Notes: generated by a model not told the origin, from the sequence alone. A stretch of 64,000 nt of DNA from Sedimenticola thiotaurini (GCA_007713595.1 VMRY01000003.1:372001-436000), one strand, 5' to 3'; positions 37,004 through 46,900 are shown, numbered from the stretch's first letter. Numbers and translations: made by a program.

Positions 37004-37435
37004 TTATGTGTTCAGCTCCTTGCACATAATGGTGGCACTTGCTGGGCAGATATGAGAGAACTCATCTGTTGCCTTGATCGCTTCAGGTGTTTCGTCCCGG
37101 CTGATGGAGTGAAAACCTTGTTGTAAGAAGTAATTGCTTGCGGTTGTTGTGAGCAGGTAGAGTCGCAATGCACCCTGTCTGCGGGCCGTCTGTTGAATAT
37201 GGTTGACCAATTCGCGGCCTAAACCCTGATCCCGATACGCAGGTTTTACCATGAGGGAGCGAAGCAGGGCTTCCTTTTGGAAGCACTCCATACCAATCAG
37301 GCCAATAACCTCGGATTGATGTTCGACCAGATAGAAAAGGGCAGATGAGTCCTCATCGATATCGTCTGTTGGTAACCCTACGGAAGCCAGCAGTTGTTTG
37401 ATCTGTACTCTATTATGGGCAGGTATAATCTTCAT
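37004..37435 (-). CDS. GNAT acetyltransferase, ArsN2-like
   Basis: 143 residues with a GNAT fold. LLRSLMVKPAYRDQGLG is the acetyl-CoA loop, and LYLLTTTASNYFLQQGF and the tail TDEFSHICPASATIM resemble the ArsN2 group, found in arsenic operons and thought to acetylate amino acid or arsenical targets. No ars gene is visible beside it, so an arsenic role is only suggested. Divergent from the MATE gene over a region carrying a long palindrome. Confidence 0.82.
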   Translation of the reverse strand: MKIIPAHNRVQIKQLLASVGLPTDDIDEDSSALFYLVEHQSEVIGLIGMECFQKEALLRSLMVKPAYRDQGLGRELVNHIQQTARRQGALRLYLLTTTASNYFLQQGFHSISRDETPEAIKATDEFSHICPASATIMCKELNT

Positions 37436-37474
37436 CTGTAAACCCAGTTACTGTTATTCGGGATAGTAGCCTAT

Positions 37475-37527
37475 CTAGGGTCTGTTAACACTATGCTGGG
37501 CATCCGCATAGTGCTAACAGGCCCTAG
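37475..37527. repeat. 53-bp imperfect palindrome between divergent genes
   Basis: A 22-base arm starting CTAGGG (37475-37496) pairs with a 22-base arm ending CCCTAG (37506-37527) at 20 of 22 positions around a 9-base loop. It lies between the starts of two divergent genes, so a terminator role is unlikely. If the outer TA pairs are a target duplication, the core would be a 2-bp TA-flanked MITE-like element; this is inference. Confidence 0.7.
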
Positions 37528-37571
37528 ACTCCAACGGCATACATTCAGATATTAATTTAAGAGTTTTCGTT

Positions 37572-38924
37572 ATGTCTCTCCGCGTGCTGTTATGGAAAAA
37601 AGAGGCTGTTGCTACGCTGCTGCTGGCGGGCCCACTGATTGTGGCACAGCTGTTACAAGTGGGTATGGGATTTATCGATACCGTGATGGCGGGGCGCATG
37701 GGGGCCGCTGAACTCGCCGCAGTTGGTTTGGGCTCCTCACTCTGGGCGTTGATGCTGCTAGGCTGTCTCGGTGCTGTGATGGCCATCGCGCCACTGGTGG
37801 CCCATCTGAATGGCGCGGGTAAAGATGCAGCGATTGCGGGTGAATTTCACCAGGGGCTCTGGGTAGCCATTCTGGTTGGCAGTGTAGCGGTACCTATTAC
37901 CTATGCGATTGCCGCGCTGCTGCTTGTACTGGGTGTCGACCCGGAGATTGCGCCACTGGCTCGTGATTATCTTGAGGTAAGTGCCTGGGGTATGCCGGGG
38001 CTCTGTCTCTATCTTGCGCCGCGTTATCTGAACGAAGGTCTGAGTAATACCAAGCCCGTGATGTTGATACAGTTTCTGTTGCTGCCGCTGAATATCCTGG
38101 GCAACTATCTGTTCATGTACGGAAACTGGGGCTTCCCCGCCATGGGTGCGGCAGGTGCGGCGCTCTCCACAGCGATCGGACTATGGCTGGGAGCAGCCAT
38201 GATGTTTGGTTATCTGCGCTCTTCCAGGCGCTTTCAATCACTGGCACTGTTCAGTCGTTACCATGCCCCGAATCCGAAAGAGATCTGGCGCATCCTCAAG
38301 CTGGGTCTACCTATAGCGGTCTCCATTATTATGGAAGTGGGTATGTTCAGCTCCGTCGCCGTATTGATGGGCACCCTGGGGAAGGTAGAGATGGCGGCGC
38401 ACCAGATTGCGGTGAATTATGCGGGCCTGATGTTTATGCTGCCGTTGAGTATCTCCCAGGCCATTACTATTAGGGTGGGTCATGCCGCTGGTGCGGGCGA
38501 TATGCAACTTGCGATTACACGTGGCCGGCTTGGAGTGGTGATCTCAGGTGTCATCATGGCACTCTCTGCAACTTTTCTGCTTGTCTTTCCGAGTCAGATT
38601 GTCGCCCTTTATACGCAGGATGCAGATGTCACGGCTATGGCGATATCGCTGTTATTTGCCGCCGCTTTGTTTCAGTTTTCAGATGGATTGCAGGTGTCCG
38701 CGTCTGGTGCCTTGCGCGGATTGAAGGACACCGCCATGCCGATGTTGATTACCGTAGTGGTTTATTGGGCCGTGGGCTTTCCTGTTGCCTGGCTGGTAGG
38801 TATCGAGTGGGGTGTTGGTCCGCAGGGACTCTGGGGTGGGTTGGTCGTTGGACTAACGGGCGCAGCTATTCTGTTGAATCTGCGTTTCTATATTCTCAGC
38901 AGGCGGATGATGCTTGTCAAATAA
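37572..38924 (+). CDS. MATE-family multidrug/sodium efflux transporter (NorM type)
   Basis: 450 residues with twelve transmembrane helices in two six-helix halves. PLIVAQLLQVGMGFIDTVMAGRMGAAELAAVGLG is typical of the NorM branch, and VEMAAHQIAVNYAGL heads the second half. It exports cationic drugs in exchange for sodium or protons. A single gene followed by the DUF4124 gene after 58 bases. No regulator is adjacent. Confidence 0.94.
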   Translation: MSLRVLLWKKEAVATLLLAGPLIVAQLLQVGMGFIDTVMAGRMGAAELAAVGLGSSLWALMLLGCLGAVMAIAPLVAHLNGAGKDAAIAGEFHQGLWVAILVGSVAVPITYAIAALLLVLGVDPEIAPLARDYLEVSAWGMPGLCLYLAPRYLNEGLSNTKPVMLIQFLLLPLNILGNYLFMYGNWGFPAMGAAGAALSTAIGLWLGAAMMFGYLRSSRRFQSLALFSRYHAPNPKEIWRILKLGLPIAVSIIMEVGMFSSVAVLMGTLGKVEMAAHQIAVNYAGLMFMLPLSISQAITIRVGHAAGAGDMQLAITRGRLGVVISGVIMALSATFLLVFPSQIVALYTQDADVTAMAISLLFAAALFQFSDGLQVSASGALRGLKDTAMPMLITVVVYWAVGFPVAWLVGIEWGVGPQGLWGGLVVGLTGAAILLNLRFYILSRRMMLVK

Positions 38925-38982
38925 CGTTCAAAGCGATAGGGTAAAATCCAAATAGGACTTAGTTTACATACTGCAGGGAAGC

Positions 38983-39504
38983 ATGCGAGTCTATCCAACA
39001 ATCTTCTTTTTTCCCCTTATGGTCATTTATGCAACGTCCCAGGCTGAAATATATAGATGTCCTGGAGTTGATGGGACGCTGGTTTTTGCTGATAAGCCTT
39101 GTAATGCGATAGATACGAAGGAAAAGTGGATTAGCCTTGAGGAAGCTGATCGGATAGATGCAGAAAATAGAGAACGGATTGCCAAGGAACGTGAAAAAGA
39201 AAGACAGATGATGACGGAAAAGAAGAAAAAAGAAGCTGTTTCTGTAGTGTCTCCGCGAAGGGAGTTGCCCCCAAAAAGCGAGGCTTTTTTCTTATCCTTT
39301 GAAGATTGTTTGGCAAGAAAAACTCAAGTGATTGCATCTCTGGGTATTCATCCACAAAATTTGATGCCCATTGTTAATACTGGAATTTTGACAATCGATA
39401 GGGTCTGTACGGTTGATGGTAGTGTTCTAATAACCTGCAGTAAACTGGATAGGAAAATGATTATTACAACATCATCACACAATCAAGATGTCGGCTGCCG
39501 CTGA
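38983..39504 (+). CDS. Secreted DUF4124 domain protein
   Basis: 173 residues with a signal peptide (about 1-22, ending SQAEI), the DUF4124 start IYRCPGVDGTLVFADKPC with two cysteines likely joined by a disulfide, a charged lysine/glutamate-rich linker of about 50 residues and a C-terminal part with four further cysteines. The family is periplasmic and of unknown function. The base composition is AT-richer than its neighbours, and it lies directly next to the RAYT element. The downstream REP begins 23 bases after the stop. Confidence 0.78.
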   Translation: MRVYPTIFFFPLMVIYATSQAEIYRCPGVDGTLVFADKPCNAIDTKEKWISLEEADRIDAENRERIAKEREKERQMMTEKKKKEAVSVVSPRRELPPKSEAFFLSFEDCLARKTQVIASLGIHPQNLMPIVNTGILTIDRVCTVDGSVLITCSKLDRKMIITTSSHNQDVGCR

Positions 39505-39527
39505 AACTTTTAATATATAACCAATCA

Positions 39528-39558
39528 GTAGGGCGCAATAACCGAAGGGCATTGCGCC
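39528..39558 (+). repeat. REP sequence, left copy
   Basis: A 31-base unit beginning GTAGGGCGCAATAACC folds into a stem GGCGCAAT/ATTGCGCC after a GTAG head, the usual REP design. An inverted copy with one mismatch lies at 40120-40150 on the other side of the transposase gene. Confidence 0.93.
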
Positions 39559-39564
39559 TGTAAT

Positions 39565-40095
39565 TCAGTCATTGTATTTCAGTTCATCATTATCACTTCC
39601 AGCCCAATTGTGCGGGTAGATGCCTTGTTGGACAAGACGGTGGAAGGTTGAAAATGGCCAGTCAGATACATGCCTAACTAAGCCGTGCTTTACTGGGTTA
39701 ATATGCACATAGTCCATGTGTGCTTTATAGTCTCTTATGTCACGTATTAGATGTTCCCAGAATCGACGCTGCCATATTCCCCTTTCCCCTCGCTTCAATC
39801 TTGTGGCTGATCGTCGCTCGTTAGCCGGCTGCGTTTTTGAGAATGCCATCTTTATTAGACGCCAGCGTGTGGAAAAATCCTGGTCATTTGTTGGTAGTTC
39901 GATAACACAATGGAGGTGATCGGGTAGTACTACCCAGCCATGAATTATAAATGGGTGGCGCTTTTTTACCGATCTGACCACCTGTCTCAGATTATCAATC
40001 TCCTGAACAAGTAATTGGGTGTTGTTCTCTCTTAATAGGTTAACGGTGAAGAAATAGGTGCCGCCAGGTTGCCATACTCTCCGGTAGTTAGACAT
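39565..40095 (-). CDS. REP-associated tyrosine transposase (RAYT)
   Basis: 176 residues of the Y1/RAYT family. The HUH motif is DHLHC within VLPDHLHCVIELP and the catalytic tyrosine is in HMDYVHINPVKHGLV; RGIWQRRFWEHLIRD lies between. Such single-strand endonucleases cleave at REP hairpins and are thought to spread them through the genome as chromosomal, not selfish, elements. Two inverted REP copies frame the gene at 6 and 24 bases, as in other RAYT loci. The gene is complete and should be active. Confidence 0.95.
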   Translation of the reverse strand: MSNYRRVWQPGGTYFFTVNLLRENNTQLLVQEIDNLRQVVRSVKKRHPFIIHGWVVLPDHLHCVIELPTNDQDFSTRWRLIKMAFSKTQPANERRSATRLKRGERGIWQRRFWEHLIRDIRDYKAHMDYVHINPVKHGLVRHVSDWPFSTFHRLVQQGIYPHNWAGSDNDELKYND

Positions 40096-40119
40096 AGTGA
40101 GTACTTGCCTGATAAAAAC

Positions 40120-40150
40120 GGCGCAATGCCCTTTGGTTATTGCGCCCTAC
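40120..40150 (-). repeat. REP sequence, right copy (inverted)
   Basis: The reverse complement begins GTAGGGCGCAATAACC and differs from the left copy at one position in the loop. With the left copy it forms an inverted pair around the RAYT gene. Confidence 0.93.
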
Positions 40151-40282
40151 GTTGAGGAGAGTCTTTCGGATTGTTATTGTTAAAGAAAAAATAAGGTGCA
40201 TCAGTGTCATCCTTGACGAGGTTGTTGATTGCCTGGTTATGCTAAGTCATTAAAATCATCCGATCAATGCAGCAACTCACAA

Positions 40283-40636
40283 TCAGAGGCTTTTACCATC
40301 AAAGATAGTGGTTTCAAGTGAAAAAGAATCCACCTCATCGAGACAGCCGAGGTTGACTCTGAAATGTCCCGGCATGCGCAGGGTCTCATGGAATGGATAG
40401 ATGCCGCACTGTTTACAGAAGTAGTGCTTGGCTAAGCCACTGCCAAACTGATACAGACCGAGCCCGCCAGGTTTTGCATCAATCACCAGATCTTTTGCTG
40501 CCAGGGTAAAAGTGGACATGACGGCTCCTTTCCTTCTGCAGATGGAGCAGTTACAGCGAAGACCGGTGTGGATCTCGTCATGCTCAAATGTGAAGTGGAT
40601 ATCACCGCAGTGGCAACTGCCGTTATAGGTGGTCAT
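40283..40636 (-). CDS. GFA-family (glutathione-dependent formaldehyde-activating enzyme-like) protein
   Basis: 117 residues with the zinc-binding cysteines of the GFA fold: GSCHCGDIHFTF, CNCSICRRKG and YFCKQCGIYPFH. Family members bind one structural and sometimes one catalytic zinc; the name comes from a formaldehyde-glutathione condensing enzyme, but most copies are uncharacterised. AAGGAG 6 bases ahead of the ATG at 40636 sets the start; the frame runs further up to 40672 without support. Stands alone. Confidence 0.9.
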   Translation of the reverse strand: MTTYNGSCHCGDIHFTFEHDEIHTGLRCNCSICRRKGAVMSTFTLAAKDLVIDAKPGGLGLYQFGSGLAKHYFCKQCGIYPFHETLRMPGHFRVNLGCLDEVDSFSLETTIFDGKSL

Positions 40637-40884
40637 GTTATCTCCTTCTCCTGAACTAATCGGTAACTTCACCGAGTAGAGTTATCTATTGATTAACTGA
40701 ATGGCACTCTAACTGTACCAGATCAAACCCGGTTTGAAATCCATATGCTAAAGTTACCTCTGTAGGGCTCCTTCGCGAGTAATTTTAGGGAGATATCCGC
40801 ACAGGCATATTATTCGCCTTTGCTGAATCTCCTTTATGCTGGGGATGAGGGTTATTGCTGTAAATCGTTGTGGAGTATTGCACG

Positions 40885-41238
40885 ATGTCCGAGCGTGTAA
40901 ATGGTGAGCGTGACAAAGTCATCGCCGCATTGAGCTTTCCCCGGTTGCTGATGGAACGGGAAATGAAAGAGCAGTCTTGTGATCAGCATTACCAATTTAA
41001 CGAGCATATTGATGAGTGCAATGACTGTCTCTATGCATTGGAGTGCCAGTCCAACAGTGACAGACTATCCGTTGAAAATCTGCGGAATGCCTCCGCCGCT
41101 GAATTGAATAAACTCCTGGCCTTCGGCTATGAGTATGTGAGCTATCAGCCATCGCGTGATGACCATGAGACGGAGCTGTGTGACTGTCAGTCTTGTGGTT
41201 GGATCAGGGATGTAACGCCACTGCTGGAATCAGTTTGA
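40885..41238 (+). CDS. Cysteine-rich hypothetical protein
   Basis: 117 residues with nine or so cysteines arranged in pairs, CNDCLYALEC and LCDCQSCGW, plus a CDQHYQFNEH segment, suggestive of metal binding. I do not recognise the family. It starts with a predicted soluble helical part (MSERVNGERDKVIAAL). GGAG precedes the ATG at 40885 by 9 bases. Its 3' end overlaps the 3' end of the convergent MOSC gene by 9 bases. Confidence 0.7.
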   Translation: MSERVNGERDKVIAALSFPRLLMEREMKEQSCDQHYQFNEHIDECNDCLYALECQSNSDRLSVENLRNASAAELNKLLAFGYEYVSYQPSRDDHETELCDCQSCGWIRDVTPLLESV

Positions 41239-41931
41239 GCTGCTGATCTGATTAAACAGACGCCGACTCCAGTCGTCCGCCCTTGCGTTATTTAGCCAAT
41301 TGGAGGCGTGCTGCCTCCAGCCTTCTGAGAGTGCGGGATGATCGGTCAGCCGGCGGAGATTTTCTTCGCTGTACGGTTGGTTGTAGAGTGTATCCAGACA
41401 CCCTCTTACACTGAGTCTGGTAGGTTCCTCTTCCTGTAGTTTTAAAGTATCACCCGCATTCACTTTCCCTGGTTGGAGAACACGAAACAGCCAGCCTGTT
41501 TTTCCAGTGGTCTGCATGACCAGGGACATCTGGGGATAACCAAAGCGGATATTTAACTTGAAACAGGGTGAACGTGGCTGGCTGATCTGTATCACGGCCT
41601 CACCCAGTGTAAAGATATCGCCGATATGAACCTGATCTTCAAGCAAGCCTGTATCGGAGAGGTTCTCACCAAAGGCAGCGGGTTTGAAAGGTGTGGCGGG
41701 GGTTGATAATCCCATGGCCTGCCAAAAAGATTTCCAATAGATAAAGTGCTCCTGGGGATAGTAGTGCAGGGCACGCTCTCTACCGCCATGATGTCGTCGG
41801 TCGGCCTGTTGATCGCCAGCCAACCCTTCAAACGTGCACTCCACTGACCCGCTGATAGGCTGCTTATTTATTGCGCTGGTGATTCCAGTATCAAGTGGGG
41901 CTATAGAGCCTGACAGGATAAGTGTACTCAT
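41230..41931 (-). CDS. MOSC-domain protein (YiiM type)
   Basis: 233 residues. The MOSC beta-barrel is visible in EGLAGDQQADRRHHGGRERA and AFGENLSD, with the molybdenum-binding cysteine in QPRSPCFKLNIRF, and a three-helix C-terminal extension typical of YiiM. Such proteins transfer sulfur to the molybdenum cofactor or reduce N-hydroxylated compounds. Start at 41931, the conserved MSTLILSG; the open frame to 42000 overlaps the NlpC gene and is not used. It lies 37 bases after the NlpC/P60 gene. Confidence 0.88.
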   Translation of the reverse strand: MSTLILSGSIAPLDTGITSAINKQPISGSVECTFEGLAGDQQADRRHHGGRERALHYYPQEHFIYWKSFWQAMGLSTPATPFKPAAFGENLSDTGLLEDQVHIGDIFTLGEAVIQISQPRSPCFKLNIRFGYPQMSLVMQTTGKTGWLFRVLQPGKVNAGDTLKLQEEEPTRLSVRGCLDTLYNQPYSEENLRRLTDHPALSEGWRQHASNWLNNARADDWSRRLFNQISSSN

Positions 41932-41968
41932 ATTAACGATGGGCCGTACGACTGGTAAGTTGTCTATC

Positions 41969-42460
41969 TTACAAGATGCGCTTGGCTTTCCAATAGGCAC
42001 TTTGCCAATAAGTGCTATCCAGCTCAGAGATCATTACACCGCTACTCTTGGAGGCATGCAGAAATCTGTTTTTATCCAGATAGATGCCTACATGACGCGT
42101 GGTTCCGTTGATTTTAAAGAAGATCAGATCACCTGTGTGCAACTGAGTTTGACTGACGGGGTGTCCGACAGCGGCTTGCCGTTCGGTGGTGCGGGGCAGT
42201 GAGATGCCCAGTTTTCGCTGATAGGTCAACTGGACAAAACCGGAACAGTCAATGCCCCGCTTGCTCTGCCCGCCCATTCGATAGGGTGTTCCATGCCACT
42301 CTTCATGTTGCTGGTAGAGCGCCTCAAGGATGTCACGCTCCTCCGCATTCAGTGTTGCAGTATCAATCTGAGGGCTGGGAGAATAGTGTGTCTGTCTCTC
42401 CACTGTTGTGCAGGCAGTTAGTGATATGACAAGCAGTATGCCCACGATCTCTCTTAGCAT
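41969..42460 (-). CDS. NlpC/P60-family cell-wall peptidase lipoprotein
   Basis: 163 residues with a lipobox LTAC at about residue 17, then the NlpC/P60 domain: the catalytic cysteine in GIDCSGFVQ, the histidine in RHVGIYL and the third polar residue near FLHAS. It resembles Spr/MepS-type murein endopeptidases that cut D-Glu-meso-DAP or DAP-DAP links during wall growth. AAGG lies ahead of the ATG. It is between wbuC and the MOSC gene on the same strand. Confidence 0.93.
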   Translation of the reverse strand: MLREIVGILLVISLTACTTVERQTHYSPSPQIDTATLNAEERDILEALYQQHEEWHGTPYRMGGQSKRGIDCSGFVQLTYQRKLGISLPRTTERQAAVGHPVSQTQLHTGDLIFFKINGTTRHVGIYLDKNRFLHASKSSGVMISELDSTYWQSAYWKAKRIL

Positions 42461-42535
42461 GATCCATGACCTTTTAGATTCATAACATCAGCATAGCAAT
42501 GATTTGCTGGTTTTGAAGGCGAGTATGAAGTCTGT

Positions 42536-43024
42536 TTAGCAAAATGATGAACCCGTCTCAGCGTGATGCAACCACTGTAAAAACAGCACTGACTCTGGCT
42601 CTGATTCCTCCGGTGCCCAGTCAGCAAAGACGGCTGCAAAATCCGGATTATAGGGACCCTGCTTGATTTCAAGGATGATCGACTGTTTATTTACAGGATA
42701 GAGGGTATGCCAGGTTCCGGGTGGCAACTCGATGCCCTGGGTGTGGCTTCGCTCAGAGAGCATAAAGCGCTGGGTAATTGTGCCGGACGGGTCAAATAGG
42801 ATCAGGCAGGTTTCACCTTGCAGACCCAGGATCAATTCCCACTGATGGGCTTGCCTATGGGCGTGAGGCCTCACATAGGTGCCGCTAAGGAGGCCGATAC
42901 AGACACGCTGTACAGGCTCATCATAGGATTGGTGCAAGTTATGATGAGCCCGTCTTCTGGGATTCACTTCTGCTTGTTCGATCAGCTGATCATAGAGTGA
43001 CTGATCAATCAGCTGGCTCATCAT
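42536..43024 (-). CDS. WbuC-family cupin metalloprotein
   Basis: About 162 residues with a cupin fold: RPHAHRQAHQWELILGLQGE (metal histidines and glutamate) and GIELPPGTWHTLYPV. WbuC genes usually sit in O-antigen loci but their function is unproved. This copy is not in one. The start at 43024 overlaps the end of the methyltransferase gene by 20 bases, indicating coupled translation; the frame is open to 43081. Two ATGs stand in tandem (43024, 43021). Confidence 0.85.
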   Translation of the reverse strand: MMSQLIDQSLYDQLIEQAEVNPRRRAHHNLHQSYDEPVQRVCIGLLSGTYVRPHAHRQAHQWELILGLQGETCLILFDPSGTITQRFMLSERSHTQGIELPPGTWHTLYPVNKQSIILEIKQGPYNPDFAAVFADWAPEESEPESVLFLQWLHHAETGSSFC

Positions 43025-43829
43025 CTTCTGTGCTATCTGCCGGTTTAGAAACCTGACCTTTGATTGCCCAGGCTCGGGCACGAAGCTTTATCGAACCATC
43101 TGCCGCGATGGGCAGGCGAGAATGGAGTAGATCGCGCAGGGCAATCTGTTCCTCTTTACTTTGTGAGAGCAGATAGGTGGGGGCGGTACCCTGACCTGCC
43201 AGGAAGGGGGTCCAGAACTGCTCAAAGTCGGTGAATTGCTGACTGACTTCGATTGAGGTGATTGAGATCTCCTCAAGTCCACCGTCTGTGAAAAGCTGTC
43301 GTAACCCTGGTTTGTCGGAATCTGCATAGCGCTTCCCTTCATGCATTACATCTGCCATCAGGTTGAGTTCTGCCGCCGCTTCCCAGAAATATTGCAACAT
43401 CTCCATTCCGCCAGAATAGTCCCAGACGTAGGCCGCAACTGTCCCTCCATTGACGGTAACGCGAACCATCTCTTTGAGGGCAAGATCCGGCTCGGGAGGG
43501 ATGTTTAATAGCAGACCAGAGACTGCAATATCCACGCTATCATCTTCAAGTGGAAGATCCATGGCATTGCCTACCTGGAGTTGTATATCCTTGCGCAAGC
43601 GCATCTGAGCCGTTTTTATGAAGCCCTCAGACTGGTCTACTGCATACATCGCGGCGGGTTTGTAGTGATTGAGAATAAGATCGCTCAGCGTGCCGGTGCC
43701 AATGCCTACATCAAGCCACCTCAGCCCCTCTCCGGGATTGACCCATTCGAGGAACTCCTGAGCAACGAGTCGACTCCACCGACCCATATAGAGTTCATAG
43801 GCATCAGCTGACTCCCAGGTAACTTTCAT
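43005..43829 (-). CDS. Class I SAM-dependent methyltransferase
   Basis: 274 residues with the Rossmann-like motif I LDVGIGTGTLS, motif post-I AVDQSEGF and DSVDIAVSGLLLNI as motif II/III, followed by a C-terminal cap. The acceptor is unknown; the sequence type resembles UbiE/COQ5-like small-molecule methyltransferases. GGAG lies 10 bases ahead of the ATG. First gene of a minus-strand set methyltransferase-wbuC-nlpC-MOSC. Confidence 0.9.
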   Translation of the reverse strand: MKVTWESADAYELYMGRWSRLVAQEFLEWVNPGEGLRWLDVGIGTGTLSDLILNHYKPAAMYAVDQSEGFIKTAQMRLRKDIQLQVGNAMDLPLEDDSVDIAVSGLLLNIPPEPDLALKEMVRVTVNGGTVAAYVWDYSGGMEMLQYFWEAAAELNLMADVMHEGKRYADSDKPGLRQLFTDGGLEEISITSIEVSQQFTDFEQFWTPFLAGQGTAPTYLLSQSKEEQIALRDLLHSRLPIAADGSIKLRARAWAIKGQVSKPADSTEDDEPAD

Positions 43830-43956
43830 ATCCGTTCAACTCCAGAGTGAAACTTCTCTATGTCCTAAGTTTGTACTAACCCCGGCATTTGTGGAAGTCC
43901 ATTGTTCTGTTGGATATAGATGCCAGCGGTATCGTGTTCAATTTTCGCTGCCTGCA

Positions 43957-46900
43957 CTAGGCCTCTTCTCCCTCAAGTATTGCCAGCTCTTTCGCCGTTG
44001 TCGATACACCCAGGTCGTGCAATATGCTGAATAGCGCTGGAACCAGCAGCAGTACCAGGAGAGTGGTGGTCAGCAGACCAAATACAATGCTGACCGCCAG
44101 CGGGATAAGTACTTGTGCCTGCATGCTTTTTTCTAATAAAAGCGGGACCAGTCCGGCAATTGTGGTAATTGAGGTTAATAGAACGGCCCGGAAGCGGTCA
44201 CGACTGGCCATCTTGGCAGCCTCGATGATGTGGTGGCCCTCCTTGACACGGAGCTTGAGAAATTCCACTAACAGGATGGAGTCATTGACCACAATGCCTG
44301 CCAGTGATGTAAAGCCGATGATACCGGGCATGGTGAGGCTGAGGCCCATCAGCAGGTGCCCCCAGATGACGCCGATCAATGCCAGAGGGATGATGGACAT
44401 TACCACCAGCGGCTCCACATAACTGCGAAACTGGAAGCTGAGCAGAATAAAGATTCCCACCAGGCCTATGCCAAAGCCACGTAACATGGATTGGCCGGTT
44501 TTGGCACTCTCTTTGGATTCACCTTCCACTGCGACCTCAATCCCCGGATAGCGGGATAGTAGCTCGGGGAGGAAGTTGGCCCGGGTGTGATTGATGATCT
44601 CCCGGGCATTTGCCAGGCGTGTATCGAGGTCACCCTGAATAGTTACAGTACGCACACCATTTACCCGCTGAATGCGAGAGAAACCACGGGAATTCTGGAT
44701 AACGGCTACCGTATTCAGTGGTACCTGATCGCCATTCGCTGTGGTGATTCGGAACGCCTCCAGGTCGGTCAGTGTGGTACGGTCGGTTGCGGCCAGACGT
44801 ATGTCGATCTCATAGGCTTCTGCCCCTACCTGAATCTCGCTGGCTGTAGTGCCATAGAAAGCGGCCCTGAGTTGTGAGGCGATGGTGGAGGCATCCAGCC
44901 CCAGGGATAGCGCTCCATCTCGCAGACGCAAACGGAGTTCCGGTTTTCCCGGGCGTAGATTGTCTGACAGATCGAACGCCCCCCGGTAGCGGCCAAGCCA
45001 GCTCTGTAACTCTGTTGAGGCCTGCTTGAGTTGGTTCAAATCGGGGCCAGTCAGGCGCAGTTCCAGTGGGATGCCGCCGGGTCCTATGGTGGGTTCCTTG
45101 AAGTTGAGTGCCACTAGATCGGGTATCTCACCAACCGTTTCGCGCCAGAAGTTGATGAAATCATCCAGTGTCCCATTCCGGGCCTCCGCTGTAAGCAGGT
45201 CTACGGTGATGGTTGCCAAGTGGGGGCCGGTTTCATTGGCATCCAGGTTGCTGTTAAAGCGTACCTGAATATTACGTACCAGCCGGCTGTTGTCCGGTTG
45301 CATGGGGGAGAAGTGATCGTCCATTACCTTAATGGCGTCTGTAATCTGGCCAACAACCATCTCTGTGCGTGATAGGGGGGTTCCCTGCGGAAGCAGGATG
45401 CGGGCTTCAATGATGTCGCCTTCGATATCGGGAAATGACTGGAATTTCAGTTTTCCGCCAACCAGCATACCGATACTGAGCATAAACAACGCAATGATGA
45501 TACCGACAAACCAGTAGCGCTGATGTATGGCCCAGTCCACCAGGTGGCCGACGGTATTGTCACGGAAGTGAATTAACCGGGCATCAAAGGCCTGGCGAAA
45601 TCGACTGGACTCCTGTTCGTGATGCTTCAGCGAATGGGCCAGGTGATGGGGCAGAATCAGGAATGCCTCAATGAGACTGACTGCAAGCACCAACAGCAGC
45701 ACCATGGGAATGAATTGCAATACCTTGCCCATATTGCCGGAGAGAAAGGCGAGTGGGCCAAATACCGACACAGTTGTAAGAAAAGAGGAGATTACTCCTG
45801 GGGAGACCTGACTGGAGCCCTCAATGGCGGCCTGCATTGCCCCCTTCCCGTTGCGGAGCTTGGTGGCAATGTTTTCAGCGATCACAATGGCATCGTCCAT
45901 TAGCAGGCCGGTGGCGATGAGCAGGGCGACCATGGTGATCATATTGATGGTCAGGCCAAGGATGCTCATAAAGAACAGGCCGCCAAGGAAGGATATGGGC
46001 AGACCCATAGCCACCCAGAAGGCAAAGCGACCCTGAAAAAACAGCCACATCACCAGAAAGACCAATATCAGCCCCTGGCCGCCATTTTTCAGCAACAGGC
46101 TGAGGCGATCCCTGACAATGGATGAACGATCTTGGGTAATATGAAAAGCGACCCCTTGGGGTGCTGTCGGACGCAGCTCGGAGTCAATGAAGTGCGATAT
46201 AGCATCCATCACCCTGAGTGTGTCCTGCTGCTTGGTTTTGATCACCTGGAGCAGGGCAGCACGCTCTCCGTTGAACAGGATTTTCTCCTCATCCAGCTCA
46301 AATCGGTCCTGGATAGTGGCGATGTCGCCAAGTCTGATCTCAGCGCCTGAGTTAGCGCTTACTACGATCAAATTAGCCAGTTCTTCTGGTGTTCGTCGCA
46401 AATCAGTGAAGCGAATCAGCATGTCGTGATCGGCGGTTTCCAGTGATCCGGCAGGCAGGTCGATGCCCTGTCGCTTCACACTGTTCGCTACATCGGACAT
46501 GCTGATGCCGTATTGGCGCAGGGCCCTGGCAGGGACTTCAATCCGCAGTTGGTGGTCTGAGAAGCCGTTCACTTCAACCTGTGAGACCTGTGGTAACCGT
46601 TGCAGCCGGTTCTTGCTCTGCTCGGCGAAGGCCTTCAAGTCGTTGGTGGACATGGGGCCGGTGATGGCGATTGCAACAACGTTCGAGGTGCGTCCGAGCT
46701 CTTTGATTACCGGCAGTTCGGTCTCTTCTGGAAAGCTGTTAATGGCATCTACTTCGCTTTTGACATCATCCATGAAACGGGCAATATCACCCCCCTCAAC
46801 CATCTCAACAACCGAGATACTGACCCCTTCGCGGGCCTCACATTGCATCTCTGCTACATCGCTGACACCGTCAATGGCATCTTCCAGTCGCTGGCAGATG

